64,000 nt of DNA from Sinotaia quadrata (Eukaryota; Mollusca; Gastropoda; Architaenioglossa; Viviparidae): NCBI GenBank assembly GCA_028829895.1, contig CM054182.1, positions 56,342,879 through 56,406,878 on the forward strand, in the 5' to 3' direction. Below the pieces are notes generated by a model. The model made no database searches and was not told the origin of the DNA. It saw only the letters and a list, made by a program, of their open reading frames with translations. Each line of letters starts with the position of its first letter. The stretch's first letter is position 1. Below are positions 52,905 to 61,440 of this stretch, piece by piece. Made by a program: the position numbers and the translations under genes.

Positions 52905-54315
52905 CAGACAGATAGATAGATAGATAGATAGATTTATGTTGTCTCATCATCAATAAGCCCATTAAATTGTGCAGATGTAAGCTGTGCATTGAATTGTGCT
53001 AATATAAGCTGTGCATTATAAATAAACAAAACTATTGTTTACTGTATGAGTTTAGTGACAAATATAAATTAAATAAATCTGCCTGTAGTATGTTTATAGC
53101 TATACTACCTGTAATCAGATTTCAATTGTAAATTCGCTCTGACAAACACTGCCTCTTATATATTTACAAGTTCAAGCTATACTACGTGTAATCATATTTC
53201 AATTGTAAACTCACTGCATCTTATATATCTACAGTTCAAGCTGCTGCCTTTTCTTTATAACCTCGATTTTTTTTTTTTTTAAGGTTTGCTTCTGAAATAT
53301 AGTCTCGTTTTCAAATTTGAAAGCTCTATCAAAAACACAAATTTATTTTCTTTAATATGTACAATATATGCAGAATCATAATAGTGGTAAATTCTGTTTT
53401 ATACCGATTGCTATTTGGTGAATAATTGTCATTCTGTTCAGACTAGTGCTTTGCCGGGGTTTTATTTAAAGGATTTTTTTTTTAATAATATTTTATTGAT
53501 TTAGTTGAGTTGGCGAGAGAAAAATGAGGTGTATTAAAGCACATTTATAATCGAATGTTATTGATAATGTATTAAATTGCGCTTAATCCTTCTTTTTATA
53601 TAGTTTACAGCAAAGTAATGAATTAGAATATTAAATTTTATTAATAGATGGAATTAGACGTTTTTTAAATAATAAATTAAAATGGTATCTTTAGCTGCTT
53701 TTGTCTTTTACATATTTAAGGATCGGTCGAATTTTAAATTGGGATATGGGAAACGTGTATGTATGTTTGTGTGGATGCGTATGTATTTTTGTATGAGTAT
53801 GATGAAGGGGGGGGGGAGGTGCGTGTGTTTGTGTTCGCACGAGAATAGTACAGCTCGCACACAACACAAATATACATATGCACCCACATACGCAAAACAC
53901 GTCAAAGTAATAATTAGGTGACTTTTTGATCCATTGATTGCACACTTGGTTTCTATCACTACCATAAACCTGCATGTACACACTTCACAAGTTTAGTGTC
54001 AGTCGCAAACAGAACACTGATATTAATTATATTGACACCTTGTTGCTGCGTGCATAGGAGTCTAGTTTGCTCCTAGAATCGCTCTCTGTTGACCATACAA
54101 ATTCAGATCTTATCCTGGTTAATGTACATTTTATCACACCGTGCTGTCGCTAATCACGAAAATGATATTGACTCTTAAAATTCTTTTTTTTTTTTTAGAG
54201 AGAGAGAAAAAAAATTTACAAAAGGTATTTATCAGAGCAACACATCATTTGTGCCGAATAACAGAATACTGAAATATATTACACAAGCGAAATTTAGTTA
54301 AACTTCCTCTATCAT
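52905..54315. other. AT-rich sequence upstream of Kir exon 1
   Basis: Contains a short (GATA)n tract (52911-52932), a loose duplication at 53095-53240 (ctatactacctgtaatcaga) and a 10-G run (53807-53816). No coding exon is recognised. Confidence 0.5.
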
Positions 54316-54500
54316 TGTAGTGTGTCAATTGTATTGTGTCACGTGTGTTGTGTCAATTGTATTGTGTCAATTGTATTTTGTCAAACTTTATCATTGTATT
54401 GTGTGAATTGTATTGTGTCACTTGTATTATGTCGATTGTATTGTATCACTTGTATTGTGTCAATTGTATTGTTTCTCTTGCATTGTGTGGATGTCGTGCA
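54316..54500. repeat. 14-bp tandem repeat running into Kir exon-1 acceptor
   Basis: About a dozen imperfect copies of aattgtattgtgtc, with variants cacttg and cgattg between units. The last degenerate copies form the sequence immediately before the gtgcag acceptor at 54500-54501, so the polypyrimidine and branch region of this splice site is built from repeat units. Confidence 0.8.
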
Positions 54501-54501
54501 G

Positions 54502-54522
54502 GCTGACGACTAATCTGCCGCG
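54502..54522 (+). other. 5' UTR part of Kir exon 1
   Basis: A plausible splice acceptor (gtcgtgcag, AG at 54500-54501) lies just before the first coding exon, so these 21 bases are probably the end of a 5' UTR joined to an upstream non-coding exon. A TAA in the frame of the ATG lies at 54511-54513, which rules out an upstream in-frame extension within this exon. The base at -3 of the ATG is G, a reasonable initiation context. That the exon begins here rather than at a transcription start further upstream is inference. Confidence 0.45.
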
Positions 54523-54865
54523 ATGTTTCTCTGTCGCCGTCGTCGCGACTTGAACAATGAGTTTCTGTACGGGGCAACCGGCAAAAACGTATCCGTGACC
54601 GGTGTTCCTGACAAAGGGCGACGTTACTTCTACGACTTCTACACCACCCTCATCGACATCCGTTGGCGCTGGAATCTTCTGTTCTTTGTTACGGGGTTCG
54701 TGTTGTCTTGGCTGGCGTTCGCATGCTATTACTTTCTGCTCTGTTACCTGCACGGTGACACCGAGGACCGGAATTTTCTGGACGAGCGCTGGAAGCCGTG
54801 CGTCACGAACGTCAGGTCTTTCACCGCAGCTTACCTCTTCTCCATCGAGACGATGTCTACCCTGG
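54523..54865 (+). CDS. Inward-rectifier K+ channel (Kir), coding exon 1: N-terminus, slide helix, TM1, turret, pore helix
   Basis: This exon encodes residues 1-114 and the first base of Gly115 of a Kir subunit, a tetrameric plasma-membrane K+ channel. Seen in the translation: a basic start (CRRRR, residues 4-8); KNVSVTGVPDKGRRYFYDFY (21-40), which matches the Kir N-terminal strand and amphipathic slide helix; TTLIDIRWRWNLLFF (41-55), the family's signature entry to TM1; TM1 to about residue 76; a turret; Cys93, equivalent to the conserved extracellular cysteine; and the pore helix AAYLFSIETMSTLG with Glu109 at the conserved salt-bridge position. The start is well supported: an in-frame stop lies 12 bases upstream and the N-terminal length is typical. 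The frame runs on into intron, but homology to the family stops exactly at G|gtaagc (54865/54866), a good donor. It joins exon 2 at 59830 in phase 1. Kir family membership is secure; the subfamily is not. Confidence 0.93.
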
Positions 54866-55934
54866 GTAAGCATGATTTCCCGTCGTAATTGGCATGCTCT
54901 CCACCCACAACCATTCCATTCCATACTCCGAACGTATTTTTGTCCCGCCCGTAATCGTTCTGCTCGGCACGTAGACGGATTTTTGTTGTTCCACACGCTG
55001 GAGAATGGGTTTAGCAGAGTTACTTGCACGTACGTCAATCCTGCTAGTCAGTGTTGACCTTTCAGTGACCCTTCACTGTCTGGACGCTGAACATTACACT
55101 TAACTGTCAACAATTCGCCGACCTACCAAAGTGGAGATAACTCTTTCCTTGGATTACTAAAATGAGAGCTTTGAAGAATTTGACAAAATCCATTTAGAAA
55201 TATTTCAGAAATATATATCAATTGACACTAAACAGAGTTAAGTATTTACACGCACTAAAATATTTCTGCAAGAGTTAAGTATTTATTTTTTAATTTCAAA
55301 GAGCTAATGATCAGTGAGTGAGTGAGTGAGTTTGAAAAGGATGAATAAATTTCTTCATAACTGCCAACACATTGAAAACTTCTGGCCTATGGAGAACCTC
55401 TGTCTAATGTTCCATACAAAGTGAATATCTTAACGGCAATCTGTCAGTACTCTGAGAATGACTAGAATGGATTCCTAACGAACAATTCTAATACAGACAT
55501 AAAACTCTAGTTACCTTATAGGCATGGTGTTAATAGAACTTGAGGTCGTTGTTTATTTAATTTCCATTGCGTCTTGAAAACAAGAGGATTTCACGTGTTG
55601 CTGTAAGTCCATCCCCCCAAAGTTCTGTGTACAAAAGACAAAGCGGGTGACGAAATTGAACTCGGCATTTGCACTACTTTTATTTTTATTGTTATTTGGG
55701 AGTGGTTGGGGGGGGTGCCTTACTTTCAACGTCACGGTTAAGAATGAGAAAAGGAAAACTAAATGTTTAGTACTCTAATTTCAATGGCTGCATACATCAG
55801 TGACATCTGTAAATCAAATGATGTTAGTTTTGCGCACGCTCTCCAATATTCGTCGATATCGCGGACAGGATTTGCAGTTATCAGCGAATCCTATTATAGC
55901 TCGAGATTAATGAGAAATGGTGTGTAGACGTTCT

Positions 55935-56240
55935 ACAACAACATGTAAACATTGCACGCACTTCATAACAACGTGTAAACATTGCACGCACTTCATAACA
56001 ACGTGTAAACATTGCACGCACTTCATAACAACGTGTAAACATTGCACGCACTTCATAACAACGTGTAAACATTGCACGCACTTCATAACAACGTGTAAAC
56101 ATTGCACGCACTTCATAACAACATGTAAACATTGCACGCACTTCATAACAACATGTAAACATTGCACGCACTTCATAACAACGTGTAAACATTGCACGCA
56201 CTTCATAACAACGTGTAAACATTGCACGTACTTCATAACA
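55935..56240. repeat. 30-bp minisatellite, about 10 copies, in Kir intron
   Basis: Near-identical 30-bp units containing aaacattgcacgcacttcat. Because 30 is a multiple of three and the unit lacks stops in several frames, it gives open frames on both strands (repetitive HFITTCKHCT-type peptides). These are artefacts of the unit, not genes. It passes directly into a related 31-bp array. Confidence 0.95.
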
Positions 56241-56800
56241 ACCTGTAGACCTTTGTACGCACTTCATAACATCGTGTAGACCTTTGTACGCACTTCATAA
56301 CATCGTGTAGACCTTTGTACGCACTTCATAACAACGTGTAGACGCTTGTACGTACTTCATAACAACGTGTAGACCTTTGTACGCACTTCATAACATCGTG
56401 TAGACCTTTGTACGCACTTCATAACAACGTGTAGACGTTTGTACGTACTTCATAACAACGTGTAGACGCTTGTACGTACTTCATAACAACGTGTAGACCT
56501 TTGTACGCACTTCATAACAACGTGTAGACGTTTGTACGTACTTCATAACAACGTGTAGACGCTTGTACGTACTTCATAACAACGTGTAGACCTTTGTACG
56601 CACTTCATAACATCGTGTAGACCTTTGTACGCACTTCATAACAACTTGTAGACGTTTGTACGTACTTCATAACAACGTGTAGACCTTTGTACGTACTTCA
56701 TAACAACGTGTAGACCTTTGTACGCACTTCATAACAACGTGTAGACCTTTGTACGTACTTCATAACAACGTGTAGACGTTTGTACGTATTTCATGACATG
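56241..56800. repeat. 31-bp minisatellite, about 18 copies, related to the 30-bp array
   Basis: The unit is a sister of the preceding 30-bp unit (gtgtagacctttgtacgcac in place of gtgtaaacattgcacgcac). Three or four unit types alternate, distinguished by ccttt/cgctt/cgttt linked to acgc or acgt. A partial higher-order pattern (gttt, gctt, cttt types in order, repeated twice) is visible around 56425-56610. The edges are more diverged than the middle. Confidence 0.93.
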
Positions 56801-58180
56801 GTGTATTCATTGCGTGTAGTTCTCAACCACTTGTGCGTCGTTGATGTTAAATAAATAGTGCTTTTCACCGTCAGATCTGATTACTTGCTCATATAAGAAA
56901 AGGTTTGTTCTTTTTCATTTTTCGTCTGCAGCTGTTTGAAAATATTTTATCTGAACAAAACTGTTGAAATGAATGTGTATATTTGAAGCGTTCAAAAGTG
57001 TTATGTTCTATTAGTTTCTTTCTCTTTCATTTAACACTTAACATTCCTGTTCATATATTCTTGAATTTGCATAATCTTCTTTATTATTATTATATTAGAT
57101 TCGTTAAGTTTTTGAATTAATATGTTCATAGTAAAAAAAATGTGTGATTTTATTGTATTGACTATAATTATAAACATATCTATTTCAATATCTCCATCTA
57201 TAAAATAAGCCTTCAGAGCGCCCTATTATAGTGTTTGACTAACTGCTACCTTACAGTTTTTAGTCTGTCTGGTTCACAACATTTATTCCGGAAAAGTAAA
57301 TAAATCTAGTCTCATTTTCTACATTCTGCTGTATGCCCATGCCATCTAGATAGCATTACGATATCGAAATCTTTCCACTTTTTCGTTTTAAATTTCTTCT
57401 GTTAAGAAACGGAACCTGATTTCCTAAGCGCACGCGAGCTTGCAATCCACTTATACGTATCTTGGGTTAAAATTATTACCGTAATAAGGCGAGAGAAGAA
57501 CGCTCTCAAGATAAGTCTCATCATTAAGCAACATAAGCATCCATTTCGCTGTGCGGGGACAATCATAAATCATTCGAGGGGATTATGTCTGTATCACAAA
57601 GTATTCCAGGTATTTGACAATGTGTTGTGAATCAGTCGAATAATTATCTTTTAAAGTTTTTTTTGGGGGGGTTGTCATAAACAGTAAAAGCGTGCATTTT
57701 ATATGTTTGAAAGCGTGGTAATTTTTGTCCCTTTAACATTGTGATTTCTTGTTTTGAGTAGCTCTTTCATACATTATGATATGTTGCACAGTTCAGTTTG
57801 CTTGGAGTTAATTGTGACGTAATGATTTCTGATTTAATTTAGTTGTGTAAATTTGTAAGTATTCATTGGAAAGATGGAGTGACATTAAGCACTAATGCCC
57901 ATTACACTAATTGTATAATTAGTAGTAAAAGCATAACTTCGTGTGGGTCTTCTTTCCAAAATCGATTGAATTATTTAACGAAAAGCATATCAAGTTTTAC
58001 CGGAAATGACGTAAGCAAAGAAAGTATCACATAACCTTCTCTTTGTACCCAGGTGAGGATAAAGAAGTCTAAGAATTGTCATGATTACGCTCTTGACCTC
58101 TGACACAATACCCTCCCGCTGATCATCCAGACACTAACCTGAAAGATAATGGACTTGGGCTTGCTGGAATTGGCCTCACA

Positions 58181-58320
58181 CACAAAACAAATACACTCAG
58201 CAAAAATGTTTACGAGTACAATTTACATTTATTTAGTACAAACATGCATACACAAAACAAATACACTCAGCAAAAATGTTTACGAGTACAATTTACATTT
58301 ATTTAGTATAAACATGCATA
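58181..58320. repeat. 70-bp direct duplication
   Basis: Two nearly identical copies in tandem starting at cacaaaacaa (58181 and 58251), inside the Kir intron. The following AT-rich sequence to about 59270 has nothing I recognise. Confidence 0.85.
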
Positions 58321-59274
58321 CACATACACCATTCACACATTTATTTATCTCACACATCAATTCACTTCACAAAAACAATCACAACATTTAATTAATTGTC
58401 CATCAAACATTCAATATTAAGAATACAAACAATCTCACTCACATCAAAAATATTTTATATGCAGTCAATAACATTAACATTGGTCAGTTTATAAAGTTTC
58501 ATAAATTATCTATTCCAGATTGCATCATAATGTTCGAGTGGTATTAACAATTAGATTAATTGTAACTATTTAATTGACAAAAGGTTACCGGAGTTGATAG
58601 CTGTACTAATCCTGAAGCATTATAGACTGTCATGTTTAACACGCTAAATATGAGATAATGTCAGTGACAATGGTCTTGTAATTGACATTGCAATATACTT
58701 GAAATAGATGTAAAATGCGAATGTATAAGTATTATACTGCCGCAACACGGCTGTCACTTTCAAAGTCAGATAACTTCTCAAGATGACGGGAAATGGTTGA
58801 CTGAAGAATAGTAAAATCTTGTGTTTAGTAGCTTAATGCTTCCTGCGCTCTGCATAACATCATTCTGTCAAACATACACACAGTACAGAACTGATTCCTA
58901 TCTCAACACAGATGACGTGTAGTATTTTAGCCTCGGGTTACTAACTTCTTCCAGTTTGGAAAAATAAATTAGTGCTGTAAATGTAAGCACTGAAGAGAAA
59001 ACTTGAGGTTGTCTATAATTTAGAAAATTGCCTTAGGTCACACTCGACGTAACGGAACTTAGCGAACAAATGCACAAACACGATGTGAAGATTTTTATGC
59101 TTAGCAGTTGAACATTGTATGCTCTCACTTTCTTCACTCAAGCTTGGGTAGGCAAATTTTAGCAACCCTTACTCTCCTGTAAAAATAAGTGCGTAGAGTT
59201 TATTTTAAGTTAATATAAGGTGTTCATTTTAAGTTAATTTAAAGTTAGGGTGTGTGTGACAACAGCTAAGTGTA

Positions 59275-59834
59275 TGGTGACCGATATAAAACAAATTGAT
59301 TGTTGTGGAAGTAATCTTCTTTTAGTATCTTAGAGAAAAACAGAGTGTCAAAAATCGATCATGAATTCCCATTGAAAAACAATACTTGGGTAAAACGCAC
59401 TTCATACAATAAATCGTTTGTTGTGTACATAATCTCCCTTTAGTGCACTAGGGAAGGAAATAACAAGCAAACAACTAACCATTCATTTGCACTTTGATTA
59501 AGACACTGTGCGCTGTATAAGATCAATCGCCTGTTGTTTAAATTACTTCCCTTTCGTACTCTTGAAAAGAAGAATTAAAAATAAATAAACTTGCAAAGAC
59601 TGACCTTAAATTTCCATTTGACAGTGTAAAGGCGCACTCTATACGACAAATCTTTGGTTTACTTAACAATCCTTTAGAATTCTTGGCAGGAAAACAATAC
59701 TTGCTAAAGGCTGACCTTTAATTCCAGGTTATGGCGCACTATATACGATAAATCATTGGTTTACGTAATAACCCTTTAGAATTCTTGGCAGAAAAAAAAT
59801 ACTAGCTAAAGGCTGACCTTTAATTCCAGGTTAT
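59275..59834. repeat. Degenerate 102-122 bp tandem array carrying the exon-2 acceptor
   Basis: About five copies, anchored by ggcgcac-like sequence near 59277, 59395, 59510, 59632, 59734 and 59836. The two spacings nearest the exon are exactly 102 bp and those upstream are 115-122 bp and diverged. The copy at 59721-59739 repeats the true acceptor and the first 11 exon bases (attccag|gttatggcgca). The same bases at the true site are 59823-59840. Confidence 0.85.
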
Positions 59835-59993
59835 GGCGCACGAACCCAGACAGAGGAGTGTCCAGGCGTTTATCTTGGCGTCATACTTCAGTCTGTGATT
59901 GGAGCGGGCCTGCAGTTCGCTCTGGCGTCATTGGTAGTGTCCAAGATACGGATGGCCAAACAGTGCTCTCAAACGATTCTCTTCAGTAATTCA
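59830..59993 (+). CDS. Kir channel, coding exon 2: selectivity filter, TM2, start of C-linker
   Basis: The exon completes Gly115 and encodes residues 116-169. It supplies YG of the TLGYG filter, Arg119 (partner of pore-helix Glu109), Cys125 (conserved disulfide partner of Cys93), TM2 (about 128-151) and the C-linker ending in TILFSNS, equivalent to ETLVFS in vertebrate Kir2 proteins. Length is 2 + 54 codons, so it ends in phase 0 at a strong gtaagtg donor. By ungapped alignment from GYG to the conserved FS, Gln143 lies at the position of Asp172 of Kir2.1 (the rectification controller). Lys153 and Lys158 match the PIP2 lysines 182 and 187 of Kir2.1, while positions 188 and 189 are Gln and Cys rather than Lys and Arg. 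The acceptor is duplicated 102 bp upstream and the donor is duplicated in a 37-bp array downstream. No cytoplasmic-domain exon is recognisable after it in the window, so the gene is incomplete here. Confidence 0.92.
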
Positions 59994-60300
59994 GTAAGTG
60001 AAAGTCATGCTTATGCTCATGAGTAATTCTGTAGATGAAAACCACGCTTGTGCTCATGAGTAATTCTGTAGATGAAAGTCACGCTTGTGCTCATGAGTAA
60101 CTCGATAGTTGAAAGTCACGCTTGTGCTCATGAGTAACTCGATAGTTGAAAGTCACGCTTGTGCTCATGAGTAATTGCCTAGATGAAAGTCACGCTTGTG
60201 CTCATGAGTAATTGTGTAGATGAAAGTCATGAAAGTCACGCTTGTGCTCATGAGTAACTCGTTAGGTGAAAGTCACGTTTGTGCTTATGAATAAATGGGT
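59985..60300. repeat. 37-bp tandem array beginning at the exon-2 donor
   Basis: Units start at 59985, 60022, 60059, 60096, 60133, 60170 and 60207 with agtaattct-type sequence followed by gatgaaagtcacgcttgtgc. The first unit is the last 9 coding bases of Kir exon 2 plus the gtaagtg donor and following intron. One later unit carries a short internal duplication (gaaagtcat), and the array decays by about 60300. Confidence 0.9.
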
Positions 60301-61049
60301 TTTGTGAACATCAGGTGTATGTTTATCAGTGTGTTTTGATTGTGTTTTTTCGAGTCTGTTTCTTACTTGTGCTGTTTTATATATGTGTTTCTTTTTTCTT
60401 TGTTTCTTATTTGTTTTGTCTTATTCCCTTTGTATTTAAGCCTTGTTTACTAGTCTGGTTTTCTTCATCTTCCTCACATATCTTCACCCTAGTCCTGTCT
60501 AAAATGATAGTGTAAACCTGTATGACATGTTTCTTTGTCTTATGTCTATAAATCTTTTGCACCTAGTGCTTTATAATCTACTACTTGAAAACCGAAATAG
60601 CTCGTTCTTAATCTAATCGATACTGTCTCTTGCACGTATTCAAGATAATGTGTTTGGTTTGTTACTGCACTGAATCCTCCATAATCCATTAAACAAAATC
60701 CATAATTTATTCATGTGATCCTTGTAAAACCTTTTCCCCTAATCTAGATAATCTATTAATCTTTCATAAACTATTAACTACTTAGATATTATATAACTCG
60801 AAGTCAAGATAATCAGTTGCACTAAAAGTAGATAGTCTGTTACAACTTACATATTTAATCATTTATTCCTTCAAGATAATGTTGTGTTCTATGTCATGTT
60901 CGACATTCTTTGACAGCTAAATATGTTCTTTTGCACTTTCACCTGCAGTCAGTTAAATGTGATCCTGGTTACTCTGTTACATTTCATTCTCTATACTCAT
61001 ATGTTATCATACGTGTCCTGGTACTACTTAGCTAAGTACTCCAACACAT
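60301..61049. other. T-rich sequence after the donor-derived array
   Basis: T-rich DNA with many short ctaatcta, taatcc and gataat motifs; no exon or RNA gene recognised. Probably part of the next Kir intron. Confidence 0.5.
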
Positions 61050-61440
61050 CCTACCCTGGATAATCTGGTGCCCTTTTGTTTAAATACTCCAACACATGTA
61101 CCCTGGATAATCTGGTGCACTTTTTGTTTAAATACTCCAACACATGTACCCTGGATAATCTGGTGCCCTTTCGCCTAAATACTCCAACACATGTACCCTG
61201 GATAATCTGGTGCCCTTTTGTTTAAATACTCCAACACATGTACCCTGGATAATCTGGTGCCCTTTCGCCTAAATACTCCAACACATGTACCCTGGATAAT
61301 CTGGTGCCCTTTTGTTTAAATACTCCAACACATGTACCCTGGATAATCTGGTGCCCTTTTGTTTAAATACTCCAACACATGTACCCTGGATAATCTGGTG
61401 CCCTTTCGCCTAAATACTCCAACACACCCTACCTTACACA
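61050..61440. repeat. 47-bp minisatellite, about 8 copies, two unit types
   Basis: The unit contains actccaacacatgtaccctg and gataatctggtgcccttt, ending in either tgtttaaa or cgcctaaa. The two endings partly alternate. It lies downstream of Kir exon 2, probably in the next intron. Confidence 0.92.

Larger units (their letters stand above)
54866..59829 (+). other. Kir intron between coding exons 1 and 2
   Basis: This 4964-base intron has a GTAAGC donor and a CCAG acceptor and splits a glycine codon of the K+ selectivity filter. It holds a large 30/31-bp minisatellite (55935-56800), a 70-bp duplication (58181-58320) and a degenerate tandem array of about 102-122 bp running into the acceptor (59275-59829). 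The remainder is AT-rich with no exon I can recognise. A run of homopolymer T followed by G is at 57655-57671. Confidence 0.85.

Noticed and set aside
54460..55057. Minus-strand 192-codon and alternate plus-frame 151-codon frames over Kir exon 1
   Set aside because: Shadows of the GC-rich Kir exon; the 54523 frame alone matches a known family.
59985..60300. CRISPR-like regular direct repeats (37-bp spacing)
   Set aside because: Units are contiguous with no unique spacers, the genome is eukaryotic, and the first unit is an exon-intron boundary.
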